From contig CAMGYJ010000006.1 of NCBI GenBank assembly GCA_946122785.1, positions 34,306,066-34,370,065 of the forward strand: a stretch of 64,000 bases of DNA, written 5' to 3'. The position numbers and the translations under genes were made by a program. The notes beneath the pieces were generated by a model. That model did not search any database, was not told the origin of the DNA, and worked only from the letters and a program-made list of their open reading frames with translations. The DNA is from Linum tenue (Eukaryota; Streptophyta; Magnoliopsida; Malpighiales; Linaceae). Below are positions 1-12,598 of the stretch, piece by piece (positions within the stretch are counted from its first letter, which is position 1; every line of letters starts with the position of its first letter).

Positions 1-1990
1 CGGTCATCAAGACAAAGTCATAACCTTTTTGTGCTCGTGCCCAGAAACACAAATTTCAGTTGAAGGCTTAGTGAAACACATAGTGAGCATAACAAAGTCA
101 AGCAAGTCTCACAAACGTGAAAATTTCAAAAGGGAAACAACAACGAAAAAAACATTGTGGGGACTTACAACTAGATGCCCTTTTCTACGTTATCTAAAGT
201 CATAACCACTCGCAAAAAGTTAAGATATCTGCCAACCAATATCCAGGAAAACAAGCTCAGGCAAAGGCTTACGTGATAAGAAAACCCATGTAGTCACTAC
301 CACTACACAAAGGAACTCCTCAGCATACCATTCCGGGATGAAGCAAGGATTCATTTGCTTCATACTCATTCTTGCCTCTCAAAACCAATATTTCAAGAGA
401 AGGGGGCAATACAAGCTATAGATAAACTCTCCGGAAACCACCAATATTTCCAAGAAAAAAAAGACTTCCTCGATGAGAGAACCCACAAACCTTATACGAA
501 TCCCCTATTTCCATCAATTAGCCATATATGGTGGGAGCAAGAAAAAAAAAACTCCCCGACAAATGTCTTCATATGACCAAACTCTCTCAAAAGCCTTCCT
601 TGTATCTTGTCTTAACCCTGCATTACAAGAAAATAGGATTTCAGGACGAAAAGATCCTCACGATCGAAGGCAGATTCAACCAACAACCTCCTTTCATGAA
701 AAATCATATACCTCCATGACGAGACCATATGAGATCACCTAAATCAATCACACAAAGCTCTCATGTGAGAAAAACCTTAACCTCAAGCTCATCTGACCGT
801 CAACATAGACAAAGTCATCTCATGGTGATATGAATCTTGATGGTAGCCGAAGTGTCGTAAACTTAAACATCCATAGGAATGAGTGAAAGCGAAAAAGAGG
901 TTAATGACGAGAGTGAGAGATCATGGATATTCTCATGGCTCGATTTGCACTCTTCTTGAAACAAAAACAATTTTGAGCATTATGAAAATGTAGTTGCTCA
1001 ATTTGCACATACTTCCCTAAACAAGAGCTGCATTATCTGAAAATGAGTTTTCACTATGTTATTTCAATAAACTTCTTTTGAGACGTTGTTCCATTTATCC
1101 CAAGTCGAGGATGATAAAAATCACTCTTCGTTCCGGAAGATGGAGAATGAATAACATATCCTTGGGGCAAAATGGGAGCAACTTAGAGGAAATTTAAGGT
1201 ACTAAGTAGCCAGACTACTTAACTTTTCAACTCCCTAGTTTGTGGAGAAATCTTGGATAACTTGAAAACACTCAAGTTTCATGAGACCAAGAGGTCAGCT
1301 AAATTTTTCTTCAATGCCATACTGACGAGAAAAAGCACAATATACTCTGTCACCAAAAAGACAACCTCATAAAAGACCTGTGCGACCTACATTGGGCATC
1401 AAGAAAGAAAAAACAGTACAATATGATACCTCAGGGTTCCCTATATCTCAGATAGACTCAATCAAAGTATATTCTGAAAAGCCAATCCTGACAAGACATA
1501 CCTCAAGATGATAGATCTTCTTAACCAAGCAAAATATCGCTTACATTGCCAGAAATACCACCAAGGGCAAGGCCCCTGGTCGAGCAGATTATTCCAAACC
1601 CTAAGGCTAAGAGCTTGGGTTTCCCAGACATCATGCATCAAAGCAACAAAATACCAATATCCCTACCCCTGCACCATAGAGGCGAATACTCATAGGCTCG
1701 CACTATCGAGTTTCGAGCTCAACCTACTATCAACTCTTCCAAAGACGATGACAAAATTTCTGGTGAATGATCGATTTAAAGAAACCCAGGACCAACAACA
1801 AAAACAATGTATTTTTGCATGACATTCATGACATCATTATTCAACATGATACGTCATAGTGTCATTTCTAAAAACATGTTCATGAGTGCATCTTTACTTT
1901 AGACATGCATTGAGCATCTCATCAGAACCTCAAAAATTGTCTGTTTCAACTTTCGAAGTCTACCAAGATCCCCAGAAAATATCGCATCTA
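1..1990 (+). other. Degenerate non-coding DNA inside a Tat-like retrotransposon
   Basis: No convincing gene is visible; all open frames are short and unrelated to known proteins. The stretch runs directly into the minisatellite, polypurine tract and LTR that follow, so it is best read as the internal 3' region of the same Ty3/gypsy element. Its 5' part lies outside the window. Confidence 0.45.
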
Positions 1991-2014
1991 ATTTCATACT
2001 AGAAAACCCCATTC

Positions 2015-2575
2015 CCGCGTTGGCAAACGCTATATAAATACGTCCCTGCGTTGGCAAACGCTATAGAAAAAACGTCTCCGCATTGGCACATGCTATATAA
2101 AAATGTAATTTCCCGCGTTGGCGAACGCTATATAAACACGTTCCCTCGTTGGCGAACGCTATATAAATACGTCCCCGCATTGGCGAACGCTATATAAAAA
2201 TGTAATTTCCCGCGTTGGCAAATGCTATATAAACACGTTCTTGAGTTGGCGAACGCTATACAAATACGTCCCCGCGTTGGCGAACGCAATAGAAAAAATG
2301 TCTCCGCGTTGTCAAACGCTATATAAAAATGTAATTTTCCGCGTTGGCGAACGCTATATAAACACGTTCCCGCGTTGGCGAACACTATAGAAATACGTTC
2401 CTGCATTGGCAAACACTATATAAAAATGTTTCGGCGTGACGAACGCTATAAAAAAACGTAAATTTCTTGCGTTGGCAAACACTATATAAAAATGCAATGC
2501 AATTTCACGCATTGGCAAACAATATGCTGAAACATAAAATCGTGTTGGCAAAACACTATAGAAAAATGTTGACTT
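2015..2575 (+). repeat. 17-copy minisatellite in retrotransposon 3'UTR
   Basis: About 17 imperfect copies of a 31-42 bp unit are seen, each with the core GCGTTGGCGAACGCTATA (variants GCATTGG, CAAACAC). The core GCGTTGGCGAACGC is nearly self-complementary. Spacers alternate among a few forms (AAATACGTCCCC, AAACACGTTCC, AAAATGTAATTTCC), which suggests a higher-order unit of about three repeats. Tandem repeats just upstream of the 3' LTR are a known hallmark of Tat-lineage elements (Ogre/Retand). Open frames here are by-products of the repeat. Confidence 0.85.
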
Positions 2576-2736
2576 CGTCATTATCAGCATTCACAATGCA
2601 AACACAAGCAACTGTCGGGAGTTCTAACAACAATCGACCATCACTTTTTGGGAGTACATTAAAAAATCATCGTTAGAGTTCGAAAATGTGGTGTCTTTAT
2701 AAGAACTTTGTATAACTCTTTATACAAAGAGATATA

Positions 2737-2749
2737 CAAAAGGGGGCAA
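2737..2749 (+). other. Polypurine tract upstream of LTR
   Basis: The purine run AAAAGGGGGCAA sits immediately before the LTR start TGTAGACACC. In LTR retrotransposons this position primes plus-strand DNA synthesis. It fixes the orientation of the element as plus and marks the following LTR as the 3' one. Confidence 0.7.
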
Positions 2750-2750
2750 T

Positions 2751-5700
2751 TGTAGACACCACATTTTGTCCGGTCTAATATCTATCACGGAATATCAAAC
2801 TGAGCTTCCAATCGAGAAGTGTGGACACAGTAAACTAGTTCACGTGGCCAATTCAAAGAGCGACGTGATTCATTCTTGGTTTTGTATTCGTGTTAGAGAA
2901 CTTATTCAAGGTTCGATAATAAATTTGAGAAGAATATAATTGACAAATTACAAGTAACATTATCAACATTACTATAGGGGGTTTTAATTTGTGCAACTAT
3001 CATCCTCAATTACAAGTTGAAAGTGAATTATCTACTCCTAATTTCGAATAAAGAATCCAAACTTGGCCCATCACAAGGAGGCCCAGTCAGCGAAAGCAAT
3101 CTGCAAAAGAAGAAGAATCAGATCAGTACAACCCATCTTCAAGACAAAGACAATTTAAATGTAAGTTAAAGACCAAAATCGAGGCCCAAGAGCAAGGTCA
3201 ATGTGAAGACAGGCCCAACCCATTTAGAGCCTGATGAAGGTCAGATCGGCCCAAAACTCTAGACCAAACTCGACCTGGAGATAAGGGCCAACCCTATCCA
3301 AAGCCTTGTCTGATCAGTCAAAATCGACCAAGCAAGGTGTTGGCTACAAATGTAGCCTTAAAATCCGACCAATCAGAAAGAGGCAACACAATTTCAGCCT
3401 CAACAACGACCAATTAACAAATGACACGTGGCACACTCCTTTTTGGTATAAATGAGCTCTTTGAGTCTCATTGTTGAAGGGGGGAAGAGGGCAGAAGAGA
3501 TGCGCTGGGAATTAGGAAGTAGAGATAGAGAAATACTTTGTTCGCAAATTTTCTTCCTTTTTGCACTTTATTCACAGTTCTAATAGTTGTTGATCTACTT
3601 GGAGATCTACAGTTGCTCATAAGTTCAAAGTTGTAATAGCTGAAGAGCAAGGATTTCCTAGATCCAAGGTTGCCCACCAGGTTGGTGCTTGTAAACCGAA
3701 AACTTATTCTTGTGGAATCCACCTTCTGGTTCCTTCATATCACTACTACTATGTGTTTGTGGAATTCACATTATGCTTCTTTCATACCACTACTACTGTG
3801 TATTTCGCTTAAGCACTCTACTATTCTGATTAAGCTCATTTCAATTCAGCATTTACTCATTTTTTGCGTTAATTTCCAGTCTATTTTAATTTTCTGCCAT
3901 GCTTTAATATTTCTCTTTAGCATACAGTTGATAAACACAGACCATCATACATAAACAAATTAAATCAAAATTCGATTAGACTAAGTTATCCCGAAAAAAA
4001 GTAAAACCACTTTGTAGGCGTCATTTGCTTAGATCCATATCTAAGCAAAATCACCATACCTCACTCGAATCACTAATTCACAAACCCTTACCAATTTGTC
4101 AATCAATCAAAATCACAATCCAATAAAATCACGAGTAGTAGCAGTGATTTATAACTATAATCTAGTAAGAATCATAAACAGTGGCGACGATTTAGTTATA
4201 GATATCTTTTTTTCCTACTTAGGTTAGACAGATACAAAGTTCACCAGTGACTGAGCTCTAAACCAAAACTGACCCAAAATTAACACTTCTTTTAACAAAA
4301 CCAGAGTACGAGTTTAGTTCGAAACCCATTGGATCCAAAACTCCAGTTTTAACGATTTTTCATATAGTAAAAATCTCCCATTACAAGTCTATACACCCAA
4401 ACCATTTTCCATGAAAACATATCCACAATTAAACTAAAAGTTGAAAAATTCATCTTTTATGTAGTTCAATCCTACTGATTTTACTAAGTCGGGTTGAGCA
4501 AATCTTACCCAGATCTGTAAATTCCAACACCTGCATCAAAATAAATCTAATAGTTAGAAATCAGAATCGATTAAATAGGCATCAAACGAGAATTAACTGA
4601 TAAAAGAAAAAGCTTACCAACTAACCACTCTAGTTGTCTTCCTCTCTGTCTTCGCCGCTAGCGAGCCAGCGAGCCCCTTCTTCTCCTCCACTCGACCAAG
4701 ACAAAAATAAAATAATTAAACCAAATAAAAATCACAGAAACAAAAACACAATCAATAAACCCAATAAACCGAGAAAAAAACCAGCTGAACCTACCATCGG
4801 TTCTCCCTCAACCTGGTTGTTGCCGGCGATGAGTCCTCTTATCCTATGGCGACCCCCTTTTCCTCGTCCCTCGTCATACCAAATGCCAGAAAATCAGCCA
4901 AAACCCAGAAAGTCAGCCAAAATCAGCCAAAACCCCAAAAATACTTAATCGAACCCAAAAAAAAACTTTCATGCCATGATTTTACCTAGATCTAGGATTT
5001 CCCGGTCAGATATGGGCGACTGATGGTGGAACGAGAGCGAGAGAGAGAATGGAACGGCGGCGGCCGACCAAGGAGAAGCAGATCGCCGCAGCGGCACATG
5101 TCATTATCGTTGCGGCAGAGGCCTTTTAATGGCCTTGGTCGTTTTCTTGGTAGAGGAAGGAAGAAGCAGATCGGAGTGAAGAGAGAGGGAGGATAGGCAA
5201 GGGAACGAGAGAGAAGAGGAGAGGGCGATTGTGGGACGAGTCTCTGATTCGGAGAAGCAAAAAAACGACATAGAGAGGAGAGAAAGAACGGCGAGGGGAG
5301 GAGAGGGCTCTAGGCGGCTAGGGTTTTGTTTGCTTAGGTTTTTTGGTTTTTCGATCTCTACTGGAGGGAAGACGAGAGAGACGGAGAAGTATGAGAGGGG
5401 TTGAGGCGGTCAGCCGCTAGGGTTTTGTTTAGGACAAATCTATACCCCAACGATCCAAATGACCCCTTTGCTCTTAGGGTTTTCGGAAATTAACGCGGCC
5501 TTGCCACCGCTTTTTTGGGCAATTACAAAATTGTCCTTCCCCCATCTTCACACTAAAACAAAAAATCAAAAAAAATTAAGGTTCACCAGTTTCGAAACAA
5601 GGTCGGCGGGATCGTACACACTAAACGTCTGGCAACTTGGGCAGTTGGGTTGCTGGCCCATCCTACGTTAATTCAACCATCTCGTTTAGTTTTATTTATT

Positions 5701-6350
5701 TAAAGCCCTTAATACGAAATGGTGAATGTGGATTAGTTAGTTTTGCTTCTAGTCTGATACAATCAATTCCTTGTTAATAATTAAAATTCTTGCTTTCATT
5801 TTAGTAACATCATAATAATCTGACAAATTCTATTAACAAAATCATAATGCGAAAATTACGTTCAGTGGAACGTGGTAAAAGTTATAATTAAAACGATCAA
5901 AGTTCCTAATGAACCACGTGGACTTTGATCCCGTCTAACGGGTACGTATGCAGCCGATAAGGTTCGAGTCCAACTAATCAACTAAATTTATTTTTAAATT
6001 TTACGTCACTGGGCGTATAATTAAATCTTGAAATAATACTATAAAATTATTTAATGGTCTAGTGAGACCCTAAAATTACAAAATTATTACTAAAATACAC
6101 CCAACTCGTATGTAAACTTATCGACTTAAGTAGTACCATTTAGGGCGTTCTGGGGTGTGATTTCACTTCCCCATACGTAACCGTACTCCCGAACCTAGAT
6201 TTCTATATTTCTAATTTGCAGACCAAGCCCCGGTTCTAACCTAAGGTTAGAGCTGCCAGATTAGTGTTTGATCCACTCCAAGTAAGATCGATGGCGACTC
6301 CCAAAAAGCGAACGCGAGGACCCCCGACCCCTTGAGGGACGGTTGCAACA
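2751..6350 (+). mobile_element. 3' LTR of a Tat-like Ty3/gypsy retrotransposon
   Basis: The LTR begins TGTAGACACCACATTTTGTC right after the polypurine tract and probably ends GACGGTTGCAACA near 6350. The end is inferred, because no second LTR is in the window for comparison. At about 3.6 kb it is long, which fits the Tat/Ogre group. A TATA-like box lies at 3447. A GC- and GA-rich block (about 4630-5450), unlike its AT-rich flanks, may be an insertion or captured leader DNA. Near the end, TGGCGACTCC at about 6293 looks like a primer-binding-site start, so the true LTR end could be there. Confidence 0.6.
3447..3453 (+). promoter_or_regulatory. TATA box of the LTR promoter
   Basis: TATAAAT follows a CACGTGGC G-box-like sequence at 3425. 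Both lie in the expected U3 part of the LTR and would drive transcription of the element. Confidence 0.4.
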
Positions 6351-8650
6351 GATCAGAAGCTGGATGAGAATACAAGCTCATAGGCTCAAATTTAGAAGGA
6401 TTTGGACATCAGATGCTTACTTTATGGCCAAAACAAGTAGATCTGGTAGTGCAACATGCCCGACTTTGACCAAGTACCACAATATATTTTCCTACTAGTC
6501 GACGCTCTAAAAGTTTAAGGAGGAGTTACTTGGCCCACAAGTAACCCATTACAAGAAGAATTGGAGCGGCAGCCCAACATCGGTACTCATTGCCACTCAT
6601 GCCCTATCCTTGTAGAAGACATTCTGAAGGGGCTACTTCATCCACTTGTTGAAGGAAAACAAGTTCAAGTGGGATAAAGAGGGTTTGGCCAAATTTAGGA
6701 GGAAAAAGACTAGAAAACCCATTTGTGTAACTAGTATAAATAGGAGGTTATGTTTTTTGTATCCAGACATTTTTGTTGAAATTTAAAGTAGAAGCATCCA
6801 CCATCAATTCTTGTATCCATGGTGATTTTTTTCTTCTTCTCTATCACGTGCTATTCGAGCTATTAGCATGGTCCATGAAACCGTACCGGGAAAGTCAGCG
6901 GTAGGGTATTTAATGGTAAAACCGTGGTTTAATAGTAATTCAACCGCTAGTACAGTTAAATACCGTCTACAATTTAGCCTCCGATACTGGTATTTCGTGG
7001 TTGAACCGCCGGAACGATACGGTTTCATGGACCATGGTTGTTAGTGATGTGATTTCTATTATGCTTATACATTATTTTCTATGAGGTAATAAGATGCTTT
7101 TTTCATCTTATGTTATGATCATTGATGCCAATTACTTTAGGTGCTTATGTATTCTAGATGCTTTAATTATCTCTTGTGTATGATCATCGATGTGACTCGC
7201 GCTATCGCTACACTTAATCCCAACTATAGGCCAAGTGAAACCTATAGAGGGTGTAGGATAAGGTTAGTATTTCAGTATCAACCTAGGCGGTCTATCTACC
7301 CTTACTTCAATTGTTCATTGATAACACTGAAATTACACATGTTTTTCTCACCGTTGATTTATCGTTTAAGCTTTCATTATTACTTCTTTGGACCATTTTA
7401 CACTAGGTTGTGTTCCTTTGTCACATTTCAGTCCTAGCACGTAAAGTGAAGCATAGGCGCAAGTTTCAAGTCTATCGGAGATCAATCGGGGAAGGAAACT
7501 CTGGCATGACCCGAGGAAGAATGGATTTCTACCTCATTTTATGGTCCAAGAATCATGTAAACTAGGCATGAAAATAAAGAGGACAATACTACGAGGGTAT
7601 GGGATCAAACGATGACTGATTTGGAGTTCGAATGAGGGAGAAAGGACCGAAAAACAGTAGCCTACTCCCAAGTTATGGGCTAGCCTTCAAAATTACGACC
7701 CAGCCTGTAACTTTTCCAATTTTGGCCGTAACTAGGACCATGGGAGGCAAAACGCATTCCAGATGTTACAGCCTGAATCCCAATGGTTATGACCATAACT
7801 TGACCTCTCGAAAAACCTTTAATACTTGTAGGAAACATGGAGACCGACTTCCCAGTATCTCACTTACAAAGTGAAGGCAAAGGAGACCAACTATGATACC
7901 AAAATGTACATTCCTAACTCGGATGACCACTACTTTTACCAAAATGCCCTTGAATAATCAAAATAACTCAAATGGAAAGAAAAAATAAAATAATTTCAAA
8001 TCACCGTAGAAAATCCTTCTTAGCAAATCATAAATGAGCATTAGTCTCAAGCCTACTAATATAAGTACATAAGTGAAGGGGTTCACTAGGAGTCTTTTGC
8101 AATCACTAACCCTTGTGACGATGACATCCCGAGCAACAACTTTCTCTTGCAAGTGGTCTGAATGCTCCTGCTTTCTTGTAGCTCATGAGTGCGGGCGATA
8201 GGGTCAATCCTAATCTAATTTTGTTATCATTCATAAATAAACAACCATGCACATGTGATGCTTATTGTACGTTATCGAGTACATTAGAAGAAGTATATTA
8301 TTATTGTACATTATTGACCATGATCTTATATGAAAGATTGTTTAGGAAAAATTAGTATGATGGCATAACAAAAATTATCTCAAAAGGATAAAATATTATA
8401 GTAATGAATTAAAGTGAAGACATTAATTAAGTACAAGTTCATAGCCTAACTGGTTAAGCTTGTTAATCGAGGGTTAATATTGGTACTTAGTTTGATACTC
8501 ATTGGGTTTCACTTTTGGCCATTTTCACAAACGGAAGAGCTAATGGTGGCAGGTAGTTTTGTGGAAAATGTAGGGGTAGAAAGGTCATTTAGCAAATGTA
8601 AGGGCTCCCTAACTTAAACAAACCCTAATCTATAATCTCCCCCCATTTGC
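6351..8650. other. Degraded LTR-like DNA without genes
   Basis: No supported gene is present. A TATA-like box (TATAAATA at 6735) followed by leader-like DNA, and AT-rich stretches resembling Athila/gypsy LTRs, suggest old LTR fragments. A small hAT-like element is inserted at 6867-7036. The remainder (7045-8650) shows nothing specific. Confidence 0.35.
6867..7036. mobile_element. 170 bp hAT-like MITE
   Basis: The ends are a 19 bp perfect inverted repeat, CATGGTCCATGAAACCGTA at left and its complement at right. The flanks GCTATTAG and GTTGTTAG match at 6 of 8 bases, as a decayed 8 bp target duplication would. The interior is rich in GGTA/ACCG motifs. The termini resemble those of the larger element at 61827-62995, so both probably belong to one non-autonomous hAT-like family. 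Confidence 0.7.
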
Positions 8651-8665
8651 AATGAGAGGTACTAA

Positions 8666-9403
8666 TTAACGCCCTAAAATTTTGAATTTATCGCCCTAAA
8701 CATACAAAACTGACTCTTTTACCCTAAACGTGACAGCCGTCCACCCAGGCCCCAGCCCAACCGGGCAACCCAACCCTGCCGGCAGCAACAAATCCCTGTC
8801 TTCCACTCCACCCACCTCCCCGCTGCCGTCAACCCACAAGCCGATCCCGCCGTGGTGTCGTCATCGCGGAAGACGAAAATCACGATGTGGTGCGCCGCCA
8901 TGTGCTGCGCGATCTTCTGGATCACCATCTTCCTCGTCGGATTAATCATCCTCATCGTCTACCTTGTCTACCGCCCACACAACCCGCGGTTCGAGGTCTC
9001 CTACGCGCTGCTCAACACGACGTCCACCCACAACCTGATGCCCGCTGGCCGCCTCCAACCTCATCTCGATCTCTACCTTCAAAATCTATAGCCACCGCTT
9101 GAAAACCTTCTCCGCCCTCTGAAAATCCATCCCTGTCAAGCCCATGCTGCTCTTGGTCGCCGACGATGATTTCTAGGGCGTGGCGGCGTCGACACGGTGG
9201 AATGAGAAGCATAGCAGCCGCCGCGAGAAAAATTAGGGCGACGACGATGATTTCTTTGGCGCCGCCACCATGCCTTTCTTTCGCCGGGGACGAGTAGAGC
9301 AAAATTAGGGATTAGGGCGATGGATTGGGGACTTTAACAAATTGGGGTAATATCGTCTGTTTTGTAAATTTAAGGCAAAAATTTTAAAAAGTTAGGGCGT
9401 TAA
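8666..9403. mobile_element. Inverted-repeat element carrying a gene fragment
   Basis: The left end (TTAACGCCCTAAAATTTTGA, continuing to about 8715) is matched as an imperfect inverted repeat of about 50 bp by 9345-9403, which ends TTAGGGCGTTAA. TTAA stands at both ends. It may be part of the inverted repeat or a target duplication, so the superfamily is not settled. The interior is sharply GC-rich and contains coding-like DNA of cellular type, the signature of a Pack-type element that has captured host sequence. Confidence 0.65.
8852..9091 (+). pseudogene. Captured LEA2/NHL-type membrane protein fragment
   Basis: The reading frame encodes a basic stretch, a Cys/Trp-rich hydrophobic segment (CAIFWITIFLVGLIILIVYL) and then RPHNPRFEVSYALLNTT. 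This is the usual N-terminal layout of plant NDR1/HIN1-like (LEA_2) proteins: a short cytosolic tail, one membrane span and the start of the extracytosolic LEA2 domain. Full proteins are about 200-260 residues; here the frame degenerates after about 65. No in-frame ATG precedes the basic region, and the first ATG is at 8885 inside it. The fragment lies within an inverted-repeat element, so it is read as a transduplicated piece of a host gene, not a working gene. Family assignment rests on the membrane span and following motif only. Confidence 0.55.
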
Positions 9404-9724
9404 ATATGAATCTAGTTTGCGATCTAGCGGCCGCCAAACTCCATCCTCCTCGCCTTGTTCGATTCGGCCATCCTCTTTTCCTCCCCAACATCGATCTACT
9501 TCTTCTTTTTTTTCAAAATTTTTCAATTCTCTCTTCTCTTTCTAGGAGATATGAGGAGAAAGGGAGGAAGATAACACGACGGCGATGGCGATGGCAAAAG
9601 GAAAGAAGATGATCGACTCCGACGATGGTGGCAATGAAGGCGGCGAAGGTGGGAAGAGTAGAGGGAAAAGAAAGCAGGGGTTGAGTGATTTCAACCCTCA
9701 CCAGCGGTGAGGAAGGGTCCAAGA
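9404..9724. other. Spacer, no gene seen
   Basis: Moderately GC-rich DNA with a pyrimidine-rich then purine-rich stretch. Short open frames exist on both strands, but none resembles a known protein. Confidence 0.3.
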
Positions 9725-10477
9725 TAGGGTGGATAACCCATGGTTATGCACCCGTCAGTAAGCCAACAGGAGCCGTCCATCTGGAGCGGGGAGATCTAAC
9801 GGCTGGGGTCAGAGCGGGGTGGGACAGGGGTATTTTTGTCCATTATTTGAATTTATGTCTTTCCCTCTTTATTCCTTTTCTGTTTATCCTTGGCCGAGCT
9901 GGAATTGGATTCATGAGAGAGAATTAGAAGTAAACATAGCAATCGAGAGTTTTTCTCCGAAGGATTACTCGATGGCGAGAAGGTTGGTGGAGGACGCGAT
10001 TCTTAGCTTAATCTTCTCTTTTCTTCTTCTTGCTCGAGGTTTTGGCTCGATTTGCTTGTGTTGAAGTTTCTGCTGGCCGTTGTTTGGTCTCCGTCGAGGT
10101 AATTTATAGTGATAGTAGGATTTTATGTTTTCGCATTGATTCCATTATGTAATTTGTTTTTGATTTTGTGTATATATGATTTATCTACGTTTTCTCTTTT
10201 GTGCTCTCTGTTTTCTGTTCTTTGTGATCTGTTTGTATAAGTTTGATCTGTTTGTATAAGTTTGTTCAGTTGATTGATCCGTAGTTGAATTTATGTTTTG
10301 TGCAGGAATTTTTTGAATCTTCTCTGTTGACTGAGCTTTTTTAGTGCAATGAGTGATCTCAATCAAGGCGTCATTGTTTCTTTGAATGAATCTAATACTG
10401 GATCTAGTTCTTCTAATAGTGTTGTTGAATCGGAAGGTAAGAATTTTAAATGTGTTTGGTAAGTTGAAGTTTGTATA

Positions 10478-10830
10478 TATGTTATACCATACAGTACCAT
10501 GTTATACCATACAATACCATAATGGTATTTTATAGTATTTTTGCATATGAGTGTTGTGTTTTATTTGTTGTAGATTGTTTTTATAGTTGTTGTGATTTTA
10601 TGTTTCTATATATGTGTTATACCATGCAATACCATGTTATACCATATATTACCATGTTATACCATAAAGTACCATACTGGTATCTTATAGTATTTTTGCA
10701 TATGAGTGTTGTGTTTATTTGTTCTAGATTGTTTTTATAGTTGTTGTGATTTTATGTTTCTGTATATATGTTATACCATACAATACCATGTTATACCATA
10801 TATAAAATTTACCATATATACTATGGTGGT
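10478..10830. repeat. TACCAT/ATGGTA repeats in transposase intron 1
   Basis: A block of about 145 bp is repeated twice and a third time in part: TATATATGTTATACCATACA, then further ATACCATGTTATACCAT copies and a TTGCATATGAGTGTTGTGTT spacer. Each holds several half-sites of the element's ACCATATGGT palindrome. The array lies in the first intron of the transposase gene. Confidence 0.8.
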
Positions 10831-12598
10831 ATTATATTTTGTACAGAATTAATGTTTCATTCATTTTATGTTTTAGGTTTTGATTCTATTGATCCTAATG
10901 TTCGAAGTTCTTGGAACAATCTTGAGTTCGCTACAACTGATGATGCATATAGATTTTATGTGGATTATGGGAATTATAAAGGTTTTGTGTGAGGATTTCC
11001 CATCAGTCGGCATGTCCGAAGCTTAATAATGGTTCAAAGGCGGTTTATTATATCAAGTATTGTTGCAATAAGGAAGGCTCGTGTTCGTCGTGTTCCAGAA
11101 ATCAGGGGTGGATGTGATGGTACCTATATTCGAATTAGGTGGTTTAAGCAGTTCAAGTGTTACAAGATTTATAAGTGGTATGATGTGCATAACCATGACA
11201 TGATTCCTGAGGGTATGCGTCACTACATGAGATCGAATAGAAAAATGGCTCCTGTGTATAAAATGTTGGCAGATGTGAATGATGCTGCTGGTACAGGTGC
11301 GACTGCTTCGTATAATGCAATTAATACAGCTGGTGGTGGTCGGAAGTGTATTGGTTTCACAAGAAATGATTTGAAGAACCACCTGCGGACAGTGAGGACA
11401 TCATCAATGGAGCATGGTGATGCAAATGCATTGCTAAGACACTTTAGACGACAAGCTAAGCTGGATCCTGGTTTTTTTCATGAGGTAGAGGTTGATGTGG
11501 ACGAGAATATTGCTAGTATTTTTTGGGCAGATGGGAAGATGCGGATGGATTATCATTTTTTCGGGGATTCAGTTAGTTTTGATACTACATACAGAACGAA
11601 TAAAGAGTATCGACCACTAGGTATGTGTTCTTATATTTGTGATTATTCTGTATTATAGTTATTTTGATTTGGTATTATGTTGTTATCTGTTAATACTATG
11701 GTGGTATTTTGTGGTATTCATTATGTTGTTATCTGTTAATACTATGATGGTATTTTGTGGTATTCATTTTTTTAACACTGTGTACCACATGGTATGTGCA
11801 GCTCTGTTTGTTGGTTTCAACAACCATCATTAACTCACTGTGTTTGGAGCTGCCCTTCTATATGATGAAACAATGGCAACGTTTGAGTGGTTGTTTAATC
11901 AGTTTTTGGAATGCATGGGAGGTGTGAGCCCGTCGTCTATTTTTACTGATCAGGCTGCTGCAATTGCTGCTGGTATAAGGTCTGTTTTCCCAAGTTCTTT
12001 CCATGGATTGTGTTCATGGCATATCTCACAGAATGCAGTTGTTAGTTTGGGATCTTTGTGTGATTCGGTTTTCCTTTGTGAGCTTAGCTATTTGATGTAC
12101 AATGTTGATGATGAGGATGATTTTGAGTATAATTGGAAAAGAATGATAGATAAGTGTTTCCCTGGGAAAGGACCTCTTGGACACAGTTGGTTACAAGGTA
12201 TTTACAAGGTGAGGGAGAAGTGGTCATCGGCTTGGGTGAATTCTCATTTTGGTGCTGGTATGAAGAGTACCCAGTTAAGCGAGTGTTGCAACAGTAATCT
12301 TCGTCATTACTTGCAGTCAGAATTTAGTATTCCTAGGTTCTTTGTACATTTTGATAGGATGCTTGATAATAAGAGAGATGCTGAAGAAGAAGAAGAGGAG
12401 TACAGAGCACTTTCTACGTTTGCTGATTGTCGCTTTTCATGCAGTGCTATTGTCAAGCAAGTTGCTGATCTATATACCCCAAAAATATTCCAGCTTTTTC
12501 TCGGGCAGTACAAAGAATCTCTTTCATACAATGTTTTCCCTAATACAGAGTTAGCTCAAGAAGGGATTGTAAAGATTTTTTATGTCATTACATTGTTA

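Noticed and set aside
2128..2590. Two minus-strand open frames rich in FANAGT/YSVRQRG repeats
   Set aside because: They are translations of the 17-copy minisatellite; the unit length keeps a frame open by chance.
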